Below, piece after piece: positions 28,009 through 40,010 of a DNA stretch of 64,000 nucleotides (position 1 is its first letter; each line of letters starts with the position of its first letter). The DNA lies in NCBI GenBank assembly GCA_037013685.1, contig CM072895.1, positions 12,126,463-12,190,462 of the forward strand. Direction: 5' to 3'. The notes under the pieces were generated by a model, which searched no databases, was not told the origin of the DNA, and saw only the letters and a program-made list of their open reading frames with translations. Origin of the DNA: Acridotheres tristis. Its lineage: Eukaryota > Chordata > Aves > Passeriformes > Sturnidae. A program made the translations under genes and the position numbers.

Positions 28009-29503
28009 CTAACCAGATGTGGCCTCCAAAGGTAATTTGTAGAAAAGTTGATGTTACTCCTGATTTCTAATGAAAGCAGACTCTAAGAAACACATTTCTT
28101 TTATGCTCTAAGGAAAAAGGTGTTTGGCTTTCTTTTAAAAATAAGAAACTATGCAAGAGAGATCAGAGGGGTTTGCATTCCTTTTACAAAACTCTTTTGT
28201 AGGTAAGGCTGTGCTGAAAAACAGTATGAAACAAATAAACTGTAATGGATCCTGTGGTTTGTGTTGAATCTGGTGTGCTTAGTTATCCACCCTAATGCAG
28301 GTTCCTTGACCTAGCTGCATTGCTTTAGTTTCCCTTATTTCAAAATACAGACTGTAATAGAGACACACACATCTCTAAAACTGGATTGGAACATAACTGA
28401 AAATGTTCATAAAGGTTTTCGTTGTAGGAAACATTTTCTACCTTGCCAGATAGAATCTAAGCTTTGAAGACAAAGATGAAAAGAAGCCAGTGGAGGATAT
28501 GAACCATTTTACTCAGGCACAATAAACTCATTGGCTTCAAGGGACCTAGGATTGAAAGGAGGACGACTGATTTAATAGGCTATCTCAAGAAACCCAGAAG
28601 TCCACCTAAAATGCTTGTAATATTGGAATTCTTAAAACTTCTTATGTCCAAAGGAGTAAATACAATAAAAAATGAAATACACGCATTGGCAGTGCATGTC
28701 AGGTATGTGCTGCCTGCTTCACAACCCCTCCCTGCTTACCAGCTGGCTGTGGGAACAACAGCTTCATGCCTTCTGGAAGCTCATGGTGTCCTTTACTTAC
28801 TGAATTTTGGGTCAGATACTAAAATGGGTTCAGCTGAGATGTTAGCAGCATTTTCATTCTTGAATCTTGCAATGCTTGCTTGCTTTCCTCTTAAGACATC
28901 TGAGGATAGTTTCAGAAAGATACTTATATCTTGTGGTTGCTTTCTTTAACTTGTACAAAATGTAAAGCTTTTTCTTCCCATTTTGGGTGAGCAGTGAATT
29001 CTGGTCTGTGCTGATTTATCAGGTGGTACTTAGCAGGAGTTTTGCCAAACAGTCCCTTGCTTGATGTGTAGTATTCCACTTGAAAACTGCTTATTTTATC
29101 TCATTTCTTTTTCTCAGTTAGATGACTAAAACTTCTCAAGTAGAAATAAAAACTAGTAATTAATAAAGAATATATGTATTTCCTCATGTACCAGAACACA
29201 GATATTTGCAGAAAGTGTTGCTATTTGTCAGATATTTGGATAGAAATACCAGAAATAGCAACTAAATCACTAATACAGGCAAACCAAGGTCAGTACTGCT
29301 GCAGAAATGAGTCAACCCATGCCTTCCTGTGAACTTCAGTGACCCTTGGAGGAAGCTCTTTAGAGTTCTAGTGATGTTAAAAATAATAATTCATCCTATC
29401 TGCTTTTAGTTCTGAGGATAACATAGAAGAAGGTACCAACTCTGTGGACGCGACTTCTGGGTTTTTGCTTAGTTTGGTTTTTGTTTGTTTTTCCTTCTTT
29501 TCC

Positions 29504-29525
29504 ATATATATATATATATATATAT
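29504..29525. repeat. (AT)11 microsatellite
   Basis: There are eleven perfect AT units, preceded by a T-rich stretch with GTTTGTTTTTCC. It is likely length-polymorphic. Confidence 0.95.
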
Positions 29526-29793
29526 TTTAGAAGAAACTAATGCATTTTCTGTGTCTGTGGAAATGGAACACTTACACTGGGATATACTTGAAGCAGTATT
29601 TCTAGCCACATGTATGTAGCTATGTGAAAGTCAGTGGGAAGGTGACATTTGGAGAACTCTTCTGAGAGCACTCAGGGTGACAGTAGGGAATGAATAATAG
29701 AAGTGGTACTTGCAGAGTTTTCTCTTGTGAAATTTGCCATGTTCTGGGTTATCACATTTGATGCACTCAAAGTAGTAGGTTACCTCAAGGTAC

Positions 29794-29816
29794 CCTACAA
29801 TTGGCCAAATTGTAGG
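29794..29816. repeat. Perfect 9-bp inverted repeat with 5-nt loop
   Basis: The arms CCTACAATT and AATTGTAGG flank GGCCA. The structure could form a small cruciform or hairpin. No terminal duplication indicative of a mobile element was found around it. Confidence 0.7.
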
Positions 29817-32800
29817 TTAATCTGCTTGGGTTTTGGGGGAAAGGGATGAGAGTAGTGGTGGTGGGTGTTTATATATAGTTAGTTGGAGAGAAAAAATTTA
29901 GAAATGTAGGTTGAAATATGATTCTTATAGGTAGATGTTGAAAGAGAAATTTCTTTATTCCTTGTCTGCATTATAGCCTTCAAGTGAAAGATTGTTTCAC
30001 AGAACTCTTGTAAAAGCTTTAATATAGGAAATCTGGTCTCCACACAGAAGTTCTGGATCTCAGACAATTTCTCAGATGAAATTTATGTCGTATTTGGAGA
30101 TGAAGTTAATAATTTATATAACTGTATTGGAATTAAGCTACTTAGGGTTTCTTGTGCTTATAGGGAAACTGCATGCAGAATGATGCCTTAAGGATTAAAT
30201 TCTTGATGGTGGCAATAAATAATGCAGAAAATTCAAATATTGAATGCAGAGGAGACTTCAATCAGGCAGAGCCTTGCTGACATTTCTTTTCACACTATGT
30301 TCACATTTTTTCTACTGTTGTTTCTGAAACCAGTGGCCTCCTCTTGAGAATTTTATCGTGAGCCATATATACGCTTTGGTGTGGTTTAAAAATGAATACT
30401 CAACTTGAAGGCCAATTGAAAATGCAGGAGAGTGGAACCCAACAGGATCAGGTCCCAAGTGAATCTCTGTGCATTTCACTGAACAATTTCTATCCTGAGT
30501 TATCATGTAAATGATAATAAAATAGTGAAAGTCCTGTGGGATTTGAAATCAATAGCCAAGAGTAGAGCTACACATCTGTTGCATTTATTTTTAATTGTGT
30601 TAAAGAGGGAACTCTTTTATTAGATTTTGTCATCCAGCAAATGACACAGCTGCTTTAATAAACAGTCCAGCAAAAAGTCGTATAAAAGCATTAAGAGGAA
30701 CGTGCAAAGACAAGAGTTCAAAAGCTGAAACATCAAGGAGTGACGGAGTTAGTGAGCTGTGAAACCTTTAACTCTATTCTTTTGGGTTTCCTATATAATG
30801 GAACCACTCTACCTGTCAGCCATTATTATTAGCAACAAGAACTGTGCTCAAAGTCTGGAGTGTCTGTATAGAAACATGAAATAGGATAATTGTGTGTTCC
30901 TAATAAGTAATGTGGGAAAAGCTTGGGCTTGCATGTTGGATGATGTTCCCCCACTCACACACGGAGACTTTGGTAGCACAATTCCTGACTTTTTAATAAA
31001 TACATGTCTTCAGAACCTCTTTACTCTGTACCTGCAGGGGTAAAACTGTTGGCTAGGATTTAGAAAACGCTATAAAAAAGTGGATCATTGCATCGGGAGG
31101 TGGCAGCCATGGGAATGTAGAAGTCAGACATCCCTTCCCAGGTGTCCCAGGCTTGTCAGTGCCCTCCTCAGGGGATGTAAGGTCTTTTTTTCTTGCACCA
31201 TGGGGGCAGGCCTCAGGGGAAACCTTGAGCTTCTGTGCAGGACTTGAAGAGGCAAGCTGCAAGTGTACCAGAGCATTTTGTTTGTGATGGGAAATGCCTG
31301 AACAGGTAGTCAATTAACAGGCTAGAGCTGTCTGCAGCTGCCATGGAAGATTCCGTCTGGCAAGTGCTATGGCTACAAAAGGACTAATGGCTTTAATTTT
31401 GTGAGAGAAGGATTTCTGTTCCCTCTGAAGAGTGACAGTGGCAGAAAAGCCAAGGGACAAATTCTAGGCACTTCACAGCAAAATACTATTTGACTCTATT
31501 TATTTTATAGAACAAAAAAAAGCAGAGTATTTTTTTTCAGTGGTAGAAACTGAGGAGACTGGGTATTTGTTAGAGTTTAAAAACATGTATTTTGCATAAG
31601 AATGCTAAAGTAACAAGTAAAAACGAGACAATTCAGAAGTAGTTATGAGCAAAGTGTCTGAAATAAAACTGCAGGAGAGCAGAAAGGAAATTAAATGCCA
31701 GGTTTCTGTGAAAGATGGACTATTCCCACTCCTGGGAATAGAATTTTTAAGGATTCTAAAATTATGGACTGACAATTCCTTATAGAAAGAAGACAATTTT
31801 TAAATTTTATTCATAAAGTTGGAAGTGAGATTTGCATGTGAAATATCTAGAAAGTTCTCCATCTTAATCTGAATCGGAAGATTGTTTGCAGGAGTTAGTC
31901 ATAGCAGAAACTGTTTTGAACAGGTCAGTGTAGAAGCAGATTCCCAGGCTGTATTACTGGGAAAGATATGTAGCTGGCATTTTATCAGCTACAATCAAAA
32001 GTAGCAAGGGGTAAAAAGACGCCATAGTGGTTTAGTTGAAGCTCTGTATTTGAGTTGAAGCACTGTTTGTTTTTCAAGAACCAAAATATGATCTAGACTT
32101 GGAACAAGGATGCTGTTCCATCGAGTGCAGGTGGGCTTACTGAGTGACAGCACTCAAGAAGCAGAACAGCCCTTTAAACAAATAATGGTGATGATGATGA
32201 GACCACTTTGAGAGCCTTAGAGCTGTTGTAAACCAGTGGAAATTGTGCCACAGAGTTCAAGCAATATAGTCTGCTGTGAAATTGCTGTGCACAGAGCACG
32301 GGCTGATCAATGGAGCTGTGGCATTTCTTCCCAAGGGAAAGAACTCTCCAAAGGTAAGCCACTGAGAATGGAACAAAATGCCACTAACATGAAAGGTGTG
32401 AGAGCTGGAATCAAAGCAGGCTTTTCAGACAGACCACAGACACAATGGCAGAGGGAGAAGGTTTGCAGCTGGTTCTGTGCACGTTCCAAGAATGCTGACA
32501 GTGGAAATGCTTTCAGGGTTCTGTGTGCAGAGGGAGCATGTGGGAGACCTGAAGAGGCAGTGGAGGATAAACCTTCAATAGAAACACTGTCAGGAAGACT
32601 CCAGTGCCTCCAAGGTCCATGCTACTCAGAAAATCTGTGAGGTCCATGTGAGCAAGGTTATTACAGCATCTGAGTTATAAGGACCAAGTTATTTTTATAT
32701 TTTCCTCCCAATTAACAAACCCGGACTAGCTATGTTAGTGTAGTGTTCCATCACTGCAGTGGTCACTGCAATGGGATCACTGCCCGAGTCCAGAGAGATG

Positions 32801-34654
32801 TGAGAATCCAGGTGTGCTGATTTTTGTGTCAATGGCTAGATAGTGATTTCACCTGTTGACAGAAGAGTCAGGGAGTGGAAATTTGTCTCGGTATAACTTT
32901 GTCTTACGTTGGATATTATGGATTAAAAAGAAAGGGCTAATAGGAATAAACTCTTTTTAAAACAGAAGGGTCATTTATTCAGTTTGCAGAAGGCTGTCAG
33001 ATATCCAGCATGGTGCATGTTTTGAAGGTCCATTATTGTCAGTGTTTCCAGTTAGATATTACAGAACAGTCCCATACATCCTTACAGTCCATGGTGCACC
33101 TGCAGATTGAGGGTCTACTCTGTGCTTGTCCATCCTGTGGTCAGTGTATTTGATAAAAACTTTTAAAATATTGAGATAATTGCAGTTGAGTAGCTTGGGT
33201 CATAGAAATGCTGTATTTGATATTTCCCCCCCTCAATCTATCTAATCCTTAAGCATGTTAAATGTGGTTGGCTTATGTGTAGATTTAGATGCCTCACCCC
33301 ACCAATCAAGTCTAAATTTAATTAGCTCCAGCTATTCTAGTTAGGCTCCAAGTAGCAGGACACCAGGACACTGCATGACCCAGCTAGTATAGTACTGTGT
33401 GAAGATGGTACAAGGTGATTACTTGAGCACACCCTCAGTGCTACAGAATTCCAAGCATCTCAGTTCAATCAGTTGTAGTTCAATATTATTTATGCCTGTT
33501 TCCCCCCTTTTTGCTTTCCCATATTTTCATTTCCTTATCACTGTCAAAATCTGACATTAACTTATATGTGCACTCAGAATCACTGGGGCAGAAATATTCG
33601 ACATGCTGATTGTAGAACACATTCCAGCATTATAGCAGAGACATGGATGCCAGGATAATCGAAATTTGAGAGGTTCAAGTACAGAATTCCTTCTGTACGT
33701 AAATAAATAAAAAAAAACTTCTTTAGTGATTTTTGTTGGAAATTGACTGCTATGTAGGCTGAAAGCTTGATTCAGTGTTCTTTGCTGAGAAAATTACAGC
33801 AAGTTATCTCACCATCTGTGATACTCATGTGGATTCTTCAGGGGAATGGCACAGTGGTTATCAATCAAACTGCTTTATCAAACAGACCTCTGCACTCTTC
33901 ACTATCAGAAGAGTCTGTTCACAGGACAAAACAGAGAAAAATTATATAATATATTACACTCCTCTATTTCTTTTTAAGAGTCTTGGCTGCTTGATTTACT
34001 GCTGTCCAGGAAGGCAGGTTTGCTGAATTCATGTGTGTACAACACTTGAGATGCACATTCTGTACAATACCCTCAGAAAATGCTTTCACTCCACAATGCC
34101 CTCCAGCAGTTGTACAAATCAGAAATGTAAGTCTGTAGGTTGTAATCCTTTAAGACAGCTTTCTCAATCTTTGGGGCTGAGGTATAATCAGACAGCATTT
34201 CTGGAACATGCCAAACCAATCAGGAGCAGACATTTTTCCTACACATTGAATGGGTTTTTTCAAGATGCTATCATTAAAATCTTATACCAAAATGTTAATT
34301 GAACGATATCAGATTCTTGCATGCCTTCATTTCTTTTCCTTTCTTAAAATTAAGTTTAGGAATTAAAGTTATTCTCAAGCCAGCTAGCCAGTGTCTGGGA
34401 ATACAGAACAGTTGTCTCTCGTGAATTTTCTGTTTTTCTGTCATTAATTAAATATTTGACATTGTAGCATCCTCATTTCTCACTTGTTTGAACTGGATCA
34501 GCTTCCATTTTCAGAACATTTTGTTGCACCAATTCATTCTAATCACACTGGTGCCTTGAGTATGTATTTAATCACATCCCTGGGAATAGAAGCTGTGTAG
34601 TTCGATCCACATGTGTTGTACATCCCCAAATTTCACAACTTTGTTTTTGAGGTG

Positions 34655-34676
34655 GTTTTGTTTTGTTTTGTTTTTC
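34655..34676. repeat. (TTTTG)n short tandem repeat
   Basis: About three to four GTTTT units occur in a row, followed by TTTCTCACC. Confidence 0.75.
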
Positions 34677-37196
34677 TCACCTCCACCCCATTCCAGGCTT
34701 TTTCTATAAGCCTCCCATGCACATGAACCTCATGGCATGTGTTTTGCTCTTCATCTCTAGTGAGATGCCAATATAGCAAAACTGTCTGACAAGATACATT
34801 TTTGTCTCCTTATCAATTTGTAACTTTTACCGTTGATATAAAAATAGCACAGTCCAGTTAAGATCTGTGACTTACTGTATATGCATCTTCCAGCCTCTCA
34901 TTTAGTTCATGGGATTTAAAAACCTCAATTTTTTCTTAATCTTGAACTGAATTATTTTAAGTGATGAAAAGCAGAAATAGTTCAATTGGCTGGAGTGAGA
35001 GAAAATCAGGCTCTGTCAGTGCAGTGTGGTTGTGGAACTATTGTCATGTGATTTAACAAATATTTGCATTTTCTAGCTTGGTTGCATTAAAGCATCCTCT
35101 GAAGTGAATTTGAGGTATATGTGTATAATGGCACTTAGGGTTCTTATGACTTTAGCTGGCCAAGTCTGATGAGCTCCTGAAAGAGTTTTAGAATTTCTTT
35201 ACAACACTGCTGATATTTGAGTAAGCAAGTTTTTCTCCATGTGTGGTGATCTCATGTGCCCTTTATCCTCTTTATACTCTCCTGCTCCCCTGCTCTCTCT
35301 TTCTGTACTCTGGACATGCAAGATGGCAAACGATCTGTCAAGTCTGGAGCTATGTGCATGTGCTGTCCAGCCAGCAAAATGTCAAATAGAATGTTGAATA
35401 GCTGAGGTGTTCCTATCTGACCTCAAGTGTGGGTGCTGCTGGTTTTTTCTCTTGAGAATTTAATTAAGTCTGAGATAAAAGACCAGCCTAGCACTCCTGA
35501 TCATTTTGTCAAAATTTGCAAGTGCATATTAAGTATGGGCAGAAAGAAGGAATAGCAGATAGATAAGTTGCATTAAAATTATAACAAGAAAACCATTCTG
35601 TCCACAACCAATAACAAGGCCCCCACTACCCCAAATCCCCAATATTAGCATGTTTTCAGTAGTGAGTTCTTATATTAAAGATGTTTACTGCCTGTAGTTT
35701 TTACTTTTCATCTAACAGTGAACTACTTAATACTTATATGCTTCCAACAAATGGAATGAAAATTGTGTAACATGCACTCATTTTTGGCAACAGTTCAAGA
35801 AAATTTTTTGCCTTGGAAGGATTAAATTCTCTCGTACTTGCTTTAAAATGTTCTGCTGGCCATACTGTTCAATATAGTTGCAATTGTGAATCCCCACATG
35901 GTCCTGGATTTGTTATAGAATTTACTAAAGCAAGCAGGATCCAGAATTAGAGTATTTCAGCCTACTTTATTAAATAAGTCCCTAAGAGTCTTTGCAGTTA
36001 CATTGTACTTGAGTACTAGGAAAAAAAAATTATTTGACACTGAGTTGGATCCTGTCTTAATGTTCCTGTGAAATGAAGAATGTCAAGAAATGCCTGGGAA
36101 GAACAGGTGGAGCTATGATAGAGCAAGGATGTTCTTTGTTATCTTCGCATTTGAAAGTAAATAAGAAAAATCCATACTTTACAAGCTGTTCAGTCTGTCC
36201 TTACTTACCACATATTTTAAAATTGTGCTGTGCAAGCCCATAAGGAAATAACTGGAATAACAGTCAGAACTGAATTTTATATAGCCATGCCTGTTTATCT
36301 GTCTGTCCAGTCCTCTGCTCCAAATAACTTCCACATTTCCTGGTTGTCTCAGAGCTACTCACATTCCTTTAAGTTTTGTGAGAAAGGATCTTTTTCACAC
36401 AAAACTCCCAATGGAAGTTGAGGATGCAAAGCAAGCTCCCAGGCTGAGGAAAGGCAGACAAAGCTGAGCTGTAATACACACTCTACATACTCTGCCTGGC
36501 AGCAGCTGCCAGTTAATCAGTGCATATATAATTCGTTAATAACTGCAGTGTGTGGTCTCTGGCTTGGGGAGAGTGTCTTAGAGGACATATTTTCATTATT
36601 TCCATTATTCATGGAACATCTTGTAGTGCTAAATGATATACAAGCAGCGGGAAGACGGAAAACTCATCTCTGTTTGATCATAAACTGCAGAAACCTCCCG
36701 GGACTAATGAGTGTATTGCTGCTTCGTGCTCTCACCGAGGCCCAATGACAAACAGAACGTCCACAGCCAGATGCAGATGAGAACTCATCCATCTATACTC
36801 TGCCTATCTTTGATCTGACGTTACAATTAGGTAATTGCAAAGGGTGAGCAGTGTCTGTGGGCACGCGTGTGCATACAAGGATATCTCAGCTCCACTACTT
36901 GTTTCTTTAATTTACAAGCCACAGGAAACCGCAAGGATGTCTTAGTTCCATTAGTAACATTATCATTGCTGTTATATTCTGGACAAATGCACTGTTTGTA
37001 GTGATATGAAATCTTTCCCCTGAGACTCTCCTGTTTAAATATTCTCCTTTTGTTTGAAATAAGACACTTTAAGTTTCATTTTTCTTTTACTTCTGCCTCC
37101 TTCAGATGTTAAAGAATAAGGTATCGTATTAATTCTGTTTGTAGGAATTCATTCCACTCTCATAGGACCATAAATGCATTGTAAACTGCGTGTGTT

Positions 37197-37206
37197 GGGG
37201 GGGGGG
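37197..37206. repeat. Poly-G run (G10)
   Basis: Ten consecutive G follow GTGTGTT. This is the longest G run in the window and is prone to sequencing or assembly length error. Confidence 0.9.
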
Positions 37207-37789
37207 TATCCTCCTTTGTTCTCTTTGTCACTGTGTACCAAACGGTTCTACTCCCAGAGAATGGAACGTTATGCCTACAATATTTTTATCACGCTATCTA
37301 TAAAGGACAAGCCATGAAAACAGTGCACCAGGAAGGTACAAGATCAGAATAAGAGCCAGTTGTTTTACAGCAGCAGTGTGCTGCTATCCTATGCCTTTTA
37401 GGTGTGTTTTCCAGCTCTCTACCACTTCTGCTTCTGTTGAAAAATGACCTAGGGAGCAAATCCGTATGGTCAGCTCTGGGTGATCAAAGCAGGAGAAAAA
37501 TCAAAGAAAAAGCAATGAGGACATAAGTTTAAAAGAAAGGGATGAAAAGGGGGAAGTATGGATAATGAGTTTCTTAACCTCATCTGAAAGCCCCAGTTTC
37601 AAATATCTTTATACTGAGCAGTAGAAGTGGGCTATCAGCAATATGTGACATTTACTGGAACAGTCTCTAGTGAGCTCAGATGTCTCTCAGAAGTTAGGAG
37701 AAATTTTCTGGTTCTTTTGACAAGTTTAGGATCAGATTTCTGTAGTGTATGCTTGCTGTACCTGCAGATTCCTACATGCAAGCAGGCTC

Positions 37790-38775
37790 CTGGGGTCACT
37801 GTGTGCTGCCAGTGGAGCCTGGACAGAGACTGATGTTGCTCCCCTGCTGGTAGTGCTCTTCAACAGCTTCACAAATGAATGGCGTGGACACAGGACTGAG
37901 CAAGTTTGCAGATGGCACAAAACTGGCAGGAGCTGCTGACTCCCTTAAGGCAGGGAGGCCCAGCAGAGAGACCATAACAAATTAAAGGACTGGGCAATCA
38001 CTGACCTTATGCGGTTCAACAAGGAAAGGTGCTGGATTCTGCATCTGGGATGGGGCAGCTCTGGATGTACAGACAGACTGGGGAATGAGAGGCTGGAGAG
38101 CAGTGCCATAGAAAGGGCACTGGGGTCCTGGTCGATGGCAAGTTGAACATGAATCAGCAGTGCCCTGGAGCCAGGAGGGCCAGCCCTGTCCTGGGGGCAT
38201 CGGGGAAACATGGACAAAGGAGGGATTGTCCCTCTCTGCTCTGCACTGGGGCAGCCTCACTTCGAGTGCTGGGGCAGTTTTGGGTGCCACAGTGCAAGAA
38301 AGACATTGAATGATTAGAGAGTGTCCAAAGGAAGGCACAAGGATGTTCAAGGACCTTGAGGGGAGCTGTGTGATGGGCAGCTGTGGTCACTTTGTTCACC
38401 CTGCAGAAGAGGAGAGTGAGGGGAGACCTCACTGCAGTTACAGCTTCCTTGTGAGAGGAAGAGGAGGGACAGGCACAGATCTCTGCTCTGTGGTGACAGT
38501 GACAGGACCCGAGGGAATGGCCTGAAATTGTGCCAGGGGAAGTTTAGGTTGGATGTTAGAAAAAAGTTCTTTGCCCAGAGGATGGTTGAGCAGTGGAACA
38601 GCTCCCCAGGGCAGTGGTCACAGCACCAAGCCTGGCAGAACTCAAGAAGTATTTGGACAACACTCTTGGGCATATGGTGTGACTCTTGGAGATGGTCTTG
38701 TGCAGGGCCAACAGTTGGACTTAATGATCTTTCTGGGTCTTTTCTACCTCGACATACTTTCTGATTCTGTGATTT
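37790..38775 (+). mobile_element. CR1 LINE fragment, about 1 kb, with decayed reverse transcriptase end
   Basis: The fragment runs from the end of the reverse transcriptase to the 3' tail. TTTGCAGATGGCACAAAACT at 37905 translates as FADGTKLAGAAD, where the family has FADD at the catalytic site, so the second aspartate is lost. Downstream are CGGTTCAACAAGGAAAGGTG, TGAACATGAATCAGCAGTG, GGGTGCCACAGTGCAAGAAA, GAATGGCCTGAAATTGTGCC and AGGTTGGATGTTAGAAAAAA. It ends with CTTAATGATCTTTCTGGGTC and a GATTCTGTGATT tail. Frameshifts break the coding part. The left edge is uncertain, because similarity fades before about 37840. The orientation is sense relative to ST6GALNAC3. It differs enough from the copy at 22268 to suggest another CR1 subfamily or greater age. 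Confidence 0.92.
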
Positions 38776-39963
38776 CTTCTTGAAAAGAAACCGTGCAACA
38801 AATAAAAGACATTTTCAGACACTTTTGTTCTCTTTATGTTACTCACTCTCCATTCATCTCTTGGTGCCTCATGCTTAATAGCCTTGCTAATAAAAAAAGA
38901 AAATCAATTTCACTTCACTAGATTTCCCAGAGAGATAGCAGAAAGTATTATTGGTGGAATTTATTCTTGAAACTTTGTTATAAAAGAACTCCAGGCATTT
39001 CTGAGTGCTGCACCAAATACTTCTTACAGGGGATCAAGGGCCATGCTGTGTGGTCCTTCTTCCTGTGACCTTCTGGTGCAAACATTTCATTTTAATTCAG
39101 CACATTTAGCATCTGATAAATAGTTAATCAGAAACACACAGGATTTCCCCGAGAAGAGATGTTCTTGCTTAGTGCTATAAAATGTCATAAAATTATAGCT
39201 AAGGCAGTGGTGTTTTCATGTTGTGTTACTCAGTGTGCACTAACTAGAAGTTTAACTAGGGATTCAAGGAATGGGAAAAAGGTTCTTTTCCTTTGTTCTA
39301 GCCTTTCCTTGTTTAGTCACAATATTATAAACGTACATCTAGTCAGTTTGATCTTTCCTGACGCCTTGGGAAGCACAGCTTTAGGTTTTTCAGTTCAGTG
39401 ATCTGCTTTTGTTCTGTGTGGTGTCGGTGTTAAAAGCTTAGATGTTAAAAACCAGCACGTACAGCAGAGCAGCACTTCCCATCCACCCCTTCTTACAAGG
39501 TGCTCTGTGAGTCTCTGTGCATGGGAAACTGTTCTGTCCTCCCTTCGGTTTTTGAAACAGAACATTTTGGTAGTCTCTCAATATATTTTAAAGATGTGTT
39601 ACAGGTAAGAGCTCCATCCATCAACATGGAAAACATTTTACAATTTATTAGACGGTTCAGTGTGACATAGTTTATCAGAAAACACGGGGACTAATTTCTG
39701 TTGAAAATTTACATGTGAATACAAGATTCTAATCTAGATTACTTCTTATTCATTGTTTGGTGGATGCTATTCTGCCATAAAGACTTTATAATTAAATTTT
39801 TAAACCTAAGACCCGGGAATCAGATATATGTTTGGAAGAGATCTAATCCAAAATCTGTAGAAATTGATTAGTCATGATGGAAGGGTGAGGAAAAGCAGCA
39901 AAATCATGCTGAGGTTTTTGTATTCATCTTCCTTACTGTATGTATTTACTGCTAGCTACTGCT

Positions 39964-40010
39964 TGGGGTTAAATATTTGCCCAAGGCCATACAGTTTTCC
40001 AGCAGAATAG
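39964..40010 (-). mobile_element. Possible MIR/CORE-SINE fossil, antisense
   Basis: TGGGGTTAAATATTTGCCCA followed by AGGCCATACAG aligns with the reverse-complement MIR phrase GAGGTTAAGTAACTTGCCCA plus AGGTCACACAG at roughly three of four bases. Similarity beyond this is weak. Confidence 0.45.

Larger units (their letters stand above)
28009..37789. other. Intronic sequence, no gene seen
   Basis: This is mostly unique AT-rich sequence. It includes (AT)11 at 29504, a stem-loop at 29794, the window's longest open frame (32236-32640, no recognised domain), a TTTTG repeat near 34655 and G10 at 37197. The stretch 36470-36990 has a regulatory look (see findings). Confidence 0.5.

Noticed and set aside
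38154..38764. Several overlapping open frames of 70-108 codons on both strands
   Set aside because: They lie inside the CR1 fragment and are shadows of its GC-richer, decayed sequence.
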